From CAVVYV01 sp963752585 (GTDB taxonomy: Bacteria; Actinomycetota; Thermoleophilia; Solirubrobacterales; 70-9): a stretch of 64,000 nucleotides of DNA. The DNA lies in the NCBI GenBank assembly GCA_963752585.1, contig CAVVYV010000008.1, positions 1 to 64,000 of the forward strand, in the 5' to 3' direction. The notes under the pieces are model-generated. The model saw only the letters and a list, made by a program, of their open reading frames with translations. It ran no database searches and was not told the DNA's origin. Shown piece by piece: positions 27,494-36,747 of the stretch; within the stretch, counting starts at the first letter, position 1, and the number at the start of each line of letters is the position of its first letter. Both the position numbers and the translations under genes were made by a program.

Positions 27494-27515
27494 TATTTAA
27501 CCAGTTGGCTAAATA
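27494..27515. promoter_or_regulatory. Palindromic operator between RibD-like gene and arsR
   Basis: A 22-base near-perfect palindrome: TATTTAACCA, a GT centre, then TGGCTAAATA (one mismatch pair). It lies 13 bases before the arsR ATG and 26 before the divergent gene, in the only AT-rich stretch of this region. Size, symmetry and position match operators of ArsR-family repressors, so autoregulation with control of both directions is likely; this is inference from sequence only. Confidence 0.6.
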
Positions 27516-27527
27516 CATATCACACCG

Positions 27528-27860
27528 ATGACCTCGGCCCAGCTCGACACCACCTTCGCCGCTCTCGCCGACCCGACCCGCCGGGCGATCCTCGCGAGGC
27601 TCGCCGACGGGGAGGCGACGGTCACCGAGCTCGCCGAGCCCTTTCCCGTCAGCCTGCCGGCGATCTCCAAGCACCTCAAGGTGCTGGAGCGGGCCGGACT
27701 GATCACCCGTGGCCGGGCGGCGCAGTACCGGCCCTGCAGGATCGAGGCGCGGCCGCTCGGAGAGGCGTCCGAGTGGCTGGAGAACTACCGGCTTCTGTGG
27801 GAAGGTAGCTTCGACCGCCTCGAGGACCATCTCCGACGGATTCAGAAAGGACGGGAGTGA
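27528..27860 (+). CDS. ArsR-family (SdpR-like) winged-helix repressor
   Basis: 110 residues. MTSAQLDTTFAALADPTRRAILARLADGEATVTELAEPFPVSLPAISKHLKVLERAGLITRGRAAQYRPCRIE is the complete winged-helix DNA-binding core, with the recognition helix in PVSLPAISKHLKVLE. No Cys pair of the metal-sensing type is seen, so it belongs to the metal-independent branch that is usually coupled to an AHSA1 protein, as here. The stop overlaps the start of the downstream AHSA1 gene by four bases (GTGA), so they are co-translated. Its probable site is the upstream palindrome. Confidence 0.88.
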   Translation: MTSAQLDTTFAALADPTRRAILARLADGEATVTELAEPFPVSLPAISKHLKVLERAGLITRGRAAQYRPCRIEARPLGEASEWLENYRLLWEGSFDRLEDHLRRIQKGRE

Positions 27861-28330
27861 CCGAACCCCTGGGGCCTCCGGGTGAGGGAGGCCGCGAGCT
27901 GACGATCACGCGCGTCTTCGACGCGCCGCGGGAGCTCGTCTGGAGGGCCTTCACCGAGGCCGAGCAGTTCGCGCAGTGGTTCGGCCACCCGCCGTTCAAG
28001 ACGCCGCCGTCGAAGGTCTCGATGGACGTCAGGCCGGGGGGCGAGTGGGAGGCGACCCAGGTCCATCAGGAGACCGGCCGCGAGCTGCCATTCGCCGGCA
28101 CCTACCGCGAGGTGGAGGAGCCGGAGCGGCTGGTGATGGTCTTCGAGAACGTCGAGGACCGGAGTGACCCCAAGGTCGAGGTGGTCACCGTCACCTTCAA
28201 GGACCTCGGCGAGAAGACCGAGGTGACACTGAACCAGGCCGGCTACCTGCCACCCGAGCAGTACAAGCTGACCGAGCAGGGCTGGGGGAAGTTCATGGAC
28301 CAGCTCGAGAAGCTGCTCACATCTGATTAA
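27857..28330 (+). CDS. AHSA1/SRPBCC-domain protein
   Basis: 157 residues from a GTG overlapping the arsR stop. Strong family pattern: RELTITRVFDAPRELVWRAFTEAEQFAQWFGHPPFKTPPSKVSMDVRPGGEWEATQVH at the N-terminal half and GTYREVEEPERLVMVFENVEDRSDPKVEVVTVTFKDLGEKTEVTLNQAGYL in the middle, ending with EQGWGKFMDQLEKLL. Such proteins are commonly paired with ArsR-type repressors and RibD-like reductases in actinobacteria, and are thought to bind hydrophobic ligands; the true ligand is unknown. The first genes in this set share the palindrome. Confidence 0.85.
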   Translation: MTEPLGPPGEGGRELTITRVFDAPRELVWRAFTEAEQFAQWFGHPPFKTPPSKVSMDVRPGGEWEATQVHQETGRELPFAGTYREVEEPERLVMVFENVEDRSDPKVEVVTVTFKDLGEKTEVTLNQAGYLPPEQYKLTEQGWGKFMDQLEKLLTSD

Positions 28331-28342
28331 TCGGGTGGCTCC

Positions 28343-29942
28343 TTACGGAGCTCGCTCCCATACCTCGAGCCGCGACTCCTCCAGGTCGAGCTCGCGCTCG
28401 ATCCTCCGCATTACCTCGCTCGAGATCTGCCCCTCGTTGCGGAGGCCAACCAGCGCCTGGCGCTGGGCGCCGAGGACGACGTGCATCATCCGCTGGTAGG
28501 TGAGCGAGCGGTCCTCGATCCCGTCGTCCTCGATCTTCCCCGCCTGGGCCGCGAAGCGGCGCTTCCGGAACTCGTAGAGGGCGCGGACCCGCTCGATCGT
28601 CTCACTCCGGGTCCAGTCCTCGGCCTCGAGCTGGTCGAGGCTGTCGATCGCCGCCTTCGCGGCGGTCAGCCGCGCCCGAAGCTCCTCTGAGCCCTCGTCG
28701 TCCCCGCCTCCATCGACCCCGAGCCTGCGGATCAGACGCCGGCAGGGTGAGGCCCTGCCCGACGACGGTCACCAGGATCACCGCGAAGGTGATGAACAGG
28801 ACCAGATCACGCTCGGGCAGGGGCGCTCCTGCGTCGGTCTCCAGCGGCAGGGCCAGTGCCGCCGCCAGGGAAACGGCGCCGCGCATCCCCGACCAGCTGA
28901 TCACTATCCGCTCCCTCGCTCCGACCCGCCTGAGGCGCTGCTGTGGCCGCCGGTCAAGGGCTCGGACCAGGTACGGCATCGTGAACGCCCAGAGAAACCG
29001 GGTACCGATCACCGCCGCCACCACCATCGCCGAGTAGCCGACCGGCTCCTGCCAAGGCAGGCCGGCGAGCCCGTCGACGATCACCGGCAGCTGGAGGCCG
29101 ATCAGCATGAAGAGGACGGCGTTGACGAGGAAGGTGAGCACCTCCCAGGTGCCGAAGGCCTGAATCCGGGTCGCGGGGCTGATCAGCTCGGATGCGCGCC
29201 ATCCCAGGTAGATGCCCGCGGTCACCGCCGCCAGCACTCCCGAGAGGCCGAGCTCGGCGGCGGGCAGGTAGGCGGCGTAGCCGGTGAACAGCGAGATCGT
29301 GATCTCGGTGACCGGGTCCTCGAGCCGGCGACGGATCGCGGCGACGACGTAGGCGACCGCCAATCCGATCGCGACCCCGCCCGCGGCAGCGCCGACGAAC
29401 TCCAGGCTCGCATCGAGCAGCGAGAAGGTGCCACCGACCGCGGCGGCTACCGCGACCCGGTAGGCGACCAGGGCGGAGGCGTCGTTGAAGAGGCTCTCCC
29501 CCTCGACGTAGTTGACGACCCGCCGCGGCGCCCCGACCCGGCGCATGATCGCGGTCGCCGCCACCGGGTCGGTGGGGGAGACGATCGCGCCGAGGGCGAA
29601 GGAGACCGCCCAGGTCATCCCGATCACCTCGTGGGCGAGCACCGCGACCACCCCCGTCGTCATCAGCACCAGCCCGATCGCGCCCATCGACAGCGGCCGG
29701 GCGCTGTCGCGAAGCGAGCGCAGGTCGGTGAAGAAGGCGGCCGAGTAGAGCAGCGGCGGCAGGAACAGGACCAGGACCAGGTCCGGGTCGAGCTCGACCT
29801 CCGGAACCCCCGGGACGAGGCCGAGGGCGAGGCCGCCGAGCACGAGGAGAATCGGATAGGGAACAGCGAGCCAATTCGCCAGCGCGTTCAGCCCCGCGAC
29901 GCTGACGAAGAGCAGGATCAGGATCAGCTCGACGTCGCCCAT
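28343..29942 (-). CDS. CPA1-family Na+/H+ antiporter (one frameshift)
   Basis: Membrane exchanger of about 532 residues. From the ATG at 29942 there are about 12 hydrophobic helices. The ion-binding core shows SFALGAIVSPTDPVAATAIM and VEGESLFNDASALVAYRVAV, with the conserved Asp of the NhaP/CPA1 family in FNDAS, and later SWSGMRGAVSLAAALALP. An indel near 28740 links TLPA to the cytoplasmic tail LIRRLG...RARLTAAKAAIDSLDQLEAEDWTRSETIERVRALYEFRKRRFAAQAG, rich in coiled-coil-like helix and typical of NhaP C-terminal regulators, ending EVWERAP. Selectivity (Na+ or K+) cannot be told. Confidence 0.85.
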
Positions 29943-29951
29943 ATGCGCAAT

Positions 29952-30737
29952 TTAGGCGTCGCGCTCGGCGCGCCGCAGCACCTCCCGGGTCGATTCGGCG
30001 ATCTCGCCGCTGCTCAGGCCGATCCCGGAAGGGAGCTCCAGGTGGAGGTCGGTCGAGGAATCGATCCGTACCCGGGCCCGGGTGGGGCGGCACTCGAGCA
30101 CATGGCCACCTCTGGTGCGGTCGTCGGAGATGAAGTGGAGGTGGTAGCCGCTCACCTCGATCCCCTCTGCATAGTCGGGGAAGCGAAAGCCGACCACGGT
30201 GCCGCTCACCCCCCGAAGCTCGAAGACGTGCTGGTCTGCGACCACCTCGCCGAGCGGCCGGTAGGGCCGCCGCTGGCGCGGGACCGAGCGAGCCTGGACG
30301 AGCTCGAATTCCCCGTCCACCCGCACCGCGCAGGAGCTCGCCCCGGCGGGCCGCCGCCGATCGAGGGCGGCAATGAAGTCGTCATGCGCGAGGGGACCGG
30401 TGAGCTCAGACTCGATCTCGGGCTCAAACCAGACCACCACCGCGAACGGCGTCCGCGCATCCGGCTCGACCTCGTTGATCGCGCCATCGACGTCGGCGCG
30501 GTAGAAGCTCCCGTCGACGGCGATCATCTCCCCGTCGAGTGCGTTCAGGGTGCCTAGCCCGAGGTCGCCGTGCTCCGCGAGCTGGGCGAAGGTGAGGTCC
30601 CCCTCATAGGCGCCATCGAGCAGCGCCCCGATCGTCGAGGCCTGGAAGAGCACGTGGGGCTCGTGCTCGGCGTGGAGCCGATCCCGGCGGAGCGTCTGAA
30701 CGTGGAGGGCGGTCACCAGCCGCTCGTCGAGCATCAT
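29952..30737 (-). CDS. budA: Alpha-acetolactate decarboxylase
   Basis: Converts acetolactate to acetoin. 261 residues, from the ATG pair at 30737. Diagnostic blocks: FQASTIGALLDGAYEGDLTFAQLAEHGDLGLGTLNALDGEMIAVDGSFYRAD at the N-terminal side, and GYHLHFISDDRTRGGHVLEC, which supplies the His-x-His and His zinc ligands. The frame is clean. No acetolactate synthase lies beside it, so it may draw on the branched-chain pathway pool. It is divergent from metF (about 67 bases), and its 3' end is followed closely by the antiporter start. Confidence 0.88.
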   Translation of the reverse strand: MMLDERLVTALHVQTLRRDRLHAEHEPHVLFQASTIGALLDGAYEGDLTFAQLAEHGDLGLGTLNALDGEMIAVDGSFYRADVDGAINEVEPDARTPFAVVVWFEPEIESELTGPLAHDDFIAALDRRRPAGASSCAVRVDGEFELVQARSVPRQRRPYRPLGEVVADQHVFELRGVSGTVVGFRFPDYAEGIEVSGYHLHFISDDRTRGGHVLECRPTRARVRIDSSTDLHLELPSGIGLSSGEIAESTREVLRRAERDA

Positions 30738-30803
30738 TTGCAGGGCCAAGTATCCACCGGGGGTTGCAGCCGCAGCTCGGCGCCGCTCTACCATCCCCCG
30801 GCA

Positions 30804-31721
30804 ATGCGGATCGACGAGATCCTCACCGCCACCCGGCCATGCTTCTCGGTCGAGTTCTTCCCTCCGAAGAGCGAGGAGGGCCGCGCCACCCTGTTCGAGA
30901 CCGTTGAGGTGCTGCGGGAGCTGGAGCCGGCCTTCTTCTCGGTCACCTACGGCGCCGGCGGCGCCACCCGCGAGGGAACGCTCGAGACCACCAGGACGAT
31001 CCGCGACGAGTACGGCGTCGAGGCGATGGCCCATCTGAGCTGCGTCGGGGAGACGACGGAGAGCCTCCGCGAGATCATCGACAGGATCGCCGACGCCGGG
31101 ATCGAGAACATCCTCGCGCTTCGTGGCGATCCTCCGCGTGGCCAGCCCGACTTCGTCCAGCCCGAGGGCGGCCTCGGCAGCGCCGCCGAGCTCACCGGGC
31201 TGATCTCGGAAGTCCATCCCGAGATCGCAATCGGCGGGGCCTGCTTCCCGGAGGTCCACCCCGAGGCACCCAGCCTCGAGGCCGACATCGCCTACCTGAA
31301 GACCAAGGTGGAGGGCGGCGCCAGCTTCCTGATCACCCAGCTCTTCTTCGACAACCGAAGCTACTTCGACTTCGTCCCCGCCGCCCGAGCGGCCGGAATC
31401 GAGGTGCCGATCATCGCCGGGGTGATGCCGATGACCGGGTATGCGCAGATCGCCCGGATCTGCGATCTCTGCGACGCGAAGATCCCGCCGGATCTCGCCG
31501 CGGCGATGGAGGCCCTCGACGGCGACGAGCGGGCGGAGTTCGAGCTCGGCGTCGCCTACGCCGCGCAGCAGTGCGCGGAGCTGCTCGCCGGCGGCGCCCC
31601 GGGAATCCACTTCTACGCGCTCAATAAGTGGCCGGCGACCCGGGCGATCCTCGCGGCGCTGCGGGCGGCGCGGCCCTGGGAGCGCGCCTCGGGCGAGACG
31701 GCCGCGATCGGCTCCCCCTAG
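30804..31721 (+). CDS. metF: Methylenetetrahydrofolate reductase
   Basis: Flavoprotein reducing methylene-THF to methyl-THF for methionine synthesis. 305 residues from the ATG at 30804 (MRIDEILTATRPCFSVEFFPPKSEEG), with the family's EFFPPK. FSVTYGAGGATREGTLETTRTI and AHLSCVG surround the active site, NILALRGDPP is the diagnostic loop, and ITQLFFDNRSYFDFV and IIAGVMPMTGYAQI follow. The C-terminal HFYALNK is also typical. Frame intact. The 3' neighbour, an alpha/beta hydrolase, begins 10 bases on and is probably co-transcribed. Confidence 0.94.
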   Translation: MRIDEILTATRPCFSVEFFPPKSEEGRATLFETVEVLRELEPAFFSVTYGAGGATREGTLETTRTIRDEYGVEAMAHLSCVGETTESLREIIDRIADAGIENILALRGDPPRGQPDFVQPEGGLGSAAELTGLISEVHPEIAIGGACFPEVHPEAPSLEADIAYLKTKVEGGASFLITQLFFDNRSYFDFVPAARAAGIEVPIIAGVMPMTGYAQIARICDLCDAKIPPDLAAAMEALDGDERAEFELGVAYAAQQCAELLAGGAPGIHFYALNKWPATRAILAALRAARPWERASGETAAIGSP

Positions 31722-31731
31722 GCTTCCGCAG

Positions 31732-32573
31732 ATGCCCGAGTTCGACCACGACGGATACCGGATCAGCTACGACGACTACGGGGAGGGCGACCGCCCGCTG
31801 GTGCTGATCCACGGGCTGTTGATGAACCGCCACATGTTCGACCGGCTCGGCGCCGGAGATGGCGGCGCGGGGGAACCGGGTGCTGACCATCGACCTGCTC
31901 GGGCACGGACGCTCGGACCGCCCACCGGAGATGGTCAACTACTCGATGACCTTCTTCGCCCAGCAGGTGGTGGGGCTGCTCGACCACCTGGAGATCGAGA
32001 AGGCGGTGATCGGCGGCACCTCACTCGGCGCCAACACCACCCTCGAGACCGCCCACCTCTTCCCCGAGCGGGTGCGGGGAATGATGGTCGAGATGCCGGT
32101 CCTCGACAACGCCCTGCTCGCGGCCAGCGTGATCTTCACCCCGATCCTGATCGGTCTCCGCTTCGGCGAGCCGGTCCTGAAGGCGGTCGCCTCGCTCATC
32201 AGCCGCATCCCCCGGACGAACTTCATGCTTGACATCGGCCTCGACTGGATGCGCCAGGACCCTGCGCCTTCAGCGGCGATCCTCGAGGGGCTCTTCCTCG
32301 GCTCGGGCGCCCCCCACCACCGCCTCCGGGTGAAGATGGAGCAGCCGACGCATGGTGATCGGTCACCACGCCGATCCGCTGCACCCCTTCTCGGACTCGG
32401 GGATGCTGGTCGAGGAGCTTCCGAACGCGAGGCTGGTCGAGGCGAGCTCGATCCTCGAGTGGAGGATCTCGCCGAATCGGCTCGACGACGAGCTCGCGGG
32501 CTTCCTCGACGAGGTCTGGGGTCAGCCCGGCCGCGGCGAGACCCCTGAGGCCGCATTGAGAGAGCTCCGCTAG
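31732..32573 (+). CDS. Alpha/beta hydrolase (frameshifted)
   Basis: About 280 residues, ATG at 31732: MPEFDHDGYRISYDDYGEGDRPLVLIHGLLMNRHMFDRL. An indel near 31858 leads to MAARGNRVLTIDLLGHGRSDRP; the nucleophile elbow is GGTSLGAN and later parts give EMPVLDNALLAA. Another indel near 32352 leads to VIGHHADPLHPFSD, with the acid and loop of the catalytic triad, and NRLDDELAGFLDEVWGQP. The Ser (elbow), Asp (HADPLHPF) and a distal His, not clearly seen, make the triad. Substrate unknown; the last His should be checked. Same strand as metF. Confidence 0.75.
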
Positions 32574-32586
32574 ATTCACCGCCCTC

Positions 32587-33363
32587 GTGTCGAGTAGAAG
32601 AGAGGACAAGGAGCGCCTTCGGGCGGAGCGGCTCGCGGCCGAGTCGCGGGAGCAATCGCAGGCACGGCGGCGGCTGGTCGCCGGCTACTTCGTCGCCGGG
32701 CTGCTGGGCGCGGCGGTGCTGGCCGGCCTGGTGGTGGTCCTGGCCAGCGGCGGTGGCGGCAGCGACGGTCCAGAGGGGCTCTGCGACCAAGCCAACGTCC
32801 AGACCCAGAGCGGCTCCACCGAGGGCCTCGACTTCGACTGCCGGGAGGGGACCCCGCCCCCCGAGATCCAGTTCGGCGATCTTCAGGAGTCGGCGCGGAT
32901 GGCCGGCTGCGAGTTGAAGCTGAACCTCGCGGACGAGGGCAACACCCACATCCCCGACACCACCCCGTTCACCTACAGGACCGACCCGCCGACGTCCGGC
33001 AACCACAACCCGACCCCGATCGCCGACGGCGCCTACCTGACCCCGTTCAGCGACGACACCTCGAACTCGCCGAACGTCCGCAACTTCGTCCACTCGCTGG
33101 AGCACGGCCGGGTCGAGATCCACTACAGCCCGGACCTCCCTGAGGAGGACCAGCTCGCGCTGAAGGGCGTCTTCGACGAGGACCCGGGCGGGATGATCCT
33201 GATCCCCGATCCGAACATGCCCTACGCGGTCGCCGCCACCGCGTGGACACAGCTGGTGGGCTGCCAGAGCTACGACCCGCTCGTCCTCGACGTGATCCGG
33301 AACTTCCGCGACACCTACCGAGGCAACGGCCCCGAGCAGCAGATCCCGGTCAACCTCGGTTAG
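32587..33363 (+). CDS. DUF3105 secreted/anchored protein
   Basis: 258 residues from a GTG at 32587. A charged N-terminal stretch (SSRREDKERLRAERLAAESREQSQARRR) precedes one membrane anchor (LVAGYFVAGLLGAAVLAGLVVVLA), then an extracytoplasmic domain. It contains the DUF3105 signature: NTHIPDTTPFTYRTDPPTSGNHNPTPIADGAY, then NVRNFVHSLEHGRVEIHYSPDL, and PNMPYAVAATAWTQLVGCQ. Cys68, Cys80, Cys101 and a late Cys may form disulfides. The stop directly abuts the end of the first dehydrogenase copy on the other strand (33363/33364). Function unknown. Confidence 0.8.
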   Translation: MSSRREDKERLRAERLAAESREQSQARRRLVAGYFVAGLLGAAVLAGLVVVLASGGGGSDGPEGLCDQANVQTQSGSTEGLDFDCREGTPPPEIQFGDLQESARMAGCELKLNLADEGNTHIPDTTPFTYRTDPPTSGNHNPTPIADGAYLTPFSDDTSNSPNVRNFVHSLEHGRVEIHYSPDLPEEDQLALKGVFDEDPGGMILIPDPNMPYAVAATAWTQLVGCQSYDPLVLDVIRNFRDTYRGNGPEQQIPVNLG

Positions 33364-34934
33364 CTAGCGCCTCTGCTTCACCTTGCGCTTGACCGTGGCG
33401 GTGCCACCCCCGCCCCCGGTCGCCGAGACCTCGATCTTCGCCACCGCCCTGCCGCCCGCCGGCGAGCGCCTTCCGCAGGCGCTTGGTCCGCCTCTTCGAG
33501 AGGTCGAGCTTCAGCCTCGCCTTGGAGCCGAGCTGGAGACGGACGCTCACCGGCAACGCACGGAGAACGCGGCCCTTCCGTCCCCGTTTCGAGCTCGAGG
33601 CGCCCCCCCTCCCCTTGAGGACGATCGAGGCCTTGGCGCTGAGGTCACAGTCCTCGTCGCAGAGCGCCTTGATCAAGACCGCGCCCTTGCGGGCGACCCG
33701 GCGCGCGGGCTTGGTCTCCACGGTCAGCTCCGGCGCGAGCTTGCAGGGGAAGGGGCCGCTGGTCGGCTGGAGGCGGAAGACCGAGCCGCGCCAGGGTGGC
33801 GACGTAGATGTGGCCGCAGGCGTCCTGCCCGAATGAGGACGACCCGCTGGCGGTGAGCCCCAGCGGGCGCGTCGCCGCTCGCCGCTCCCGGGCCGAGGAC
33901 GGCGCTGCGGATCTGGCCGCCGAGCGCATCGAAGGTGTCCGCGTAGATGTAGCGCCCCCGGAGCGTCGGGAGGGCGCTGTCACGGATCACGAACCCGCCG
34001 CTGACCGCCGCGCCCCGAGCCGCCGGTTCGGGTACTCGAGCACCGGCGGGGTGTGGTTGGGGACCGGGCAGCCGGTCTGAGCACGTGCTTGCCCTCGAAG
34101 CAGCTCCAGCCGAAGTTCGCTCCGGGGCCGGCCGCCCTCGGGCGTGTAGTCGATCTCCTCCCAGTCAAACCGCACCGACGTCGCCGATGGTGAGATCGCC
34201 GGTGCTGCGATCGAAGGAGAACCGGTAAGGGTTCCGGAGGCCGGAGGAATAGATCTCGTCCGCGCTCCGCAGGAGCCATCGAGGAACGGGTTGTCGGCGG
34301 GATCGCGTAGCTGTACGGCGCTGATCCGCGGGGTCGATCCGGAGGAGCTTCCCGAGCAGCGAGCCCAGGTTCTGGGCGTTGCCGCCGTGCTGCCGCCATC
34401 GCCCGTCGCGATGTAGAGGAGCTTGTCGGGGCCGAACTGGAGCTGGCCCCCGTTGTGGTTGTCGCCGCTCGGTGGGAGATCTGGAGCACGATCCGGCGAC
34501 TGCCGGGGTCGGCGAGGTCGGGGTTGGCGGCCGAGCGCCTGAACTCCTCGATCCGTGAGGTTGTGGAGGCCGCGGGTTGACGTCGCGCGTGTAGTAGACG
34601 TAGAAGAGCCCGCTGCGTGGCGTAGTCGGGAGCGAAGGCCATCGAGAACATCCCGCATTCGCAGCCCGCCTCGTCCGCCTGATCGAGCAGACGTCGGCGT
34701 TGATGTCGAGGAAGGGGGCGCCCTGCGTGACCCCGTCCTTGACCAGTCGAATCGTCCCCTCGCCCTCGACCACGAAGACGCGGCTCGCGTCGCCGGGAGG
34801 GCCCGCAACGTGGAACGGCGAGTCGAACGACTGCCCGCCGAAGGGCACCAGCTGGACGCTCTGAGCGCTCGCGGAAGCGGCGCCGAGGAAGACAGAACCA
34901 GCGACCGTGGCATGAGCAGCGCTGTCTTGCGCGT
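33364..34934 (-). pseudogene. PQQ-type glucose/sorbosone dehydrogenase-like protein, copy 1 (heavily disrupted)
   Basis: Same gene as the intact third copy, but the frame breaks many times, often within 100 bases between about 33790 and 34890. Recoverable stretches include AQSVQLVPFGGQSFDSPFHVAGPPGDASRVFVVEGEGTIRLVKDGVTQGAPFLDINAD, the GLRNPYRFSFDRSTGDLTIGDVG signature and the C-terminal domain ending TATVKRKVKQRR at 33364. The position equivalent to the ATG of copy 2 reads ACG (34932-34934), while the upstream AGGAG is kept. Either a decaying pseudogene or very poor consensus in a repeat; I cannot decide. Confidence 0.7.
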
Positions 34935-35030
34935 GCAACTACTCCTGGCGCACGAAGACCTACCGTCTCACGACGTGAAGCACGAACGCTGACTGGTGTC
35001 CGGCTGCGACCGTGCGCGGGTCAGCTCGCG

Positions 35031-36619
35031 CTACTGCTTCGCCTTGCGCTTGACCTTGGGAGCTTCGCCTTGCGCTTGACGGTGGCCGTTCCGCCGCCGC
35101 CCCCGGTCGCCGAGGCCTCGATCTTCGCAACCGCCTTCCGCCCGCCGGCGAGCGCCTTGCGAATGCGCTTGGTCTTCTTCTTCGAGAGCTCGAGCCTCAG
35201 CTTTGTCTTCTGGCCGAGCTGGAGGCGGGTGCTCACTGGCACCGCCGACGATCTCGCGCCCCTTCCGCTTGCGCTTGGCGCTCGAGGCCTCCCCGCCTCC
35301 CTTGATCACGATCGTCGCCTTGGCGGTGAGGTCGCAATCCTCGTCGCAGAGCGCCTTGATCACAACGGCGCCCTTCTTGGCCGCCCGGCGCGCTGACTTC
35401 TTCTCCACGGTAAGCGCAGGGGCCAGCTTGCAGGGGAAGCCGCCGCTGGTCGGCTCGAGCCGGAAGACCGAGCTGATCGAGCGTCGCGACGTAGATATGG
35501 CCGCAGGCGTCCTGGCCGAAGGAGACGACGTACGTCGGCGGTGACCCCGAGGGGCGCATCGCCGCTGGCACCTCCCGGGCCGAGCACGGCGCGTGTGGAT
35601 CTGGTCGCCCAGCGCGTCGTACGTGTCCGCGTAGACGTAGCGGCCCGAGGAGCGTCGGCAGGGCGCTGTCCCGGATCGACATATCCGCCGATCACAGCCG
35701 CGCCGCCCCGGCGGGTTTGGGATAGACGAGAACGGGGGGCGAGTGGTTGCGGGAGCGGAGCACCCGCCGCGGCGCGGCATGTGGCACCCTCGAAGCAGTC
35801 CCAGCCGAAGTTCGCCCGCGGCCCCGGCCCCCTCCGGCTTGTAGTCGATCTCCTCCCAATCTGTCCTGACCGACGTCACCGATGGTGAGATCGCCCGTGC
35901 TTCGATCGAAGGAGAAGCGGTAGGGGTTCCGGAGGCCGGAGGAATAGATCTCGTGCGTCCCCGGGACCCCGATGAACGGGTCTGTCTGGAGGCAGCGAGT
36001 ATCCCGCCAGCGTCGCGTGGATCGATCCGCAGAGCTTGCTGAGCAGCGTGTCAGGCCTGGCCGATCGGGGAGCCGCTCGTCCCCGGTGGCAGACGTAGAG
36101 GAGCTTGTCGGGGCCGAACTGGAGCTGGCCCCCATTGTGGAGGTCTTCATCCGGATGCGAGATCACCAGCACGTCCCGCCCGGTGGTCATCGTCAATGTC
36201 GTTCGGGATTGGTGGTCGCGCCGGAATTCCCTGATCACGAGGTGATGCCCTGGGCCTGGGACCCCGTCATCCTGGGTGAAGAAGACGTAGAAGAGACCGC
36301 TGGTGGCGTAGTCGGGAGCGAAGGCCATCGAGAACATGCCCGCCTCGAAGCCGCAGCAGTCGCTCTGGGAGCAGACCTCGCCGCTGATGTCGAGGAAAGG
36401 CGGCGCTCTGGGTGACGCCGTTCTCGACCAGGCGGATCGTCCCGCGGTGCCTCGACCACGTAGACGCGGCTCGGATGCCCCGGCTCGCCCGTGACGTAAT
36501 AGGGCGAGGCGTAGGTCTGGCCGCCGAAGGGCACCAGCTGCGACGCTCTGAGCGCTCGCTGAAGAAGCGCCGAGTAGGACGAAGGCGAACGTGGCCATGA
36601 GCAACGCTGTCTTGCGCAT
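35031..36619 (-). CDS. PQQ-type glucose/sorbosone dehydrogenase-like protein, copy 2 (frameshifted)
   Basis: Starts at the ATG at 36619, 12 bases after AGGAG, with a signal peptide (MRKTALLMATFAFVLLGASSASAQ). The barrel blades appear across frames: VPFGGQTYASPYYV, GEVCSQSDCCGFEAGMFSMAFAPDYA, NGGQLQFGPDKLLYV, GTHEIYSSGLRNPYRFSFDRSTGDLTIGDVGQD, GQDACGHIYVATLDQ. About ten indels. The C-terminal domain (LAPALTVEKKSARRAAKKGAVVIKALCDEDCDLTAKATIVIKGGGE) parallels the other copies but is more divergent, and its tail carries an extra repeat of VKRKAK. Likely exported; oxidises an unknown sugar or is a degenerate sibling. Confidence 0.7.
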
Positions 36620-36747
36620 GCAACTACTCCTCCGAGCGGGATGAACACAAACGGATGCTCGTGTCGAGGGACGATGCGCGGGAAGCTGATCGCGGCTTGT
36701 CGCACTTGCGTCGCTGGGACGCACGGCGCCTCGCTAGCTTCGCGACC

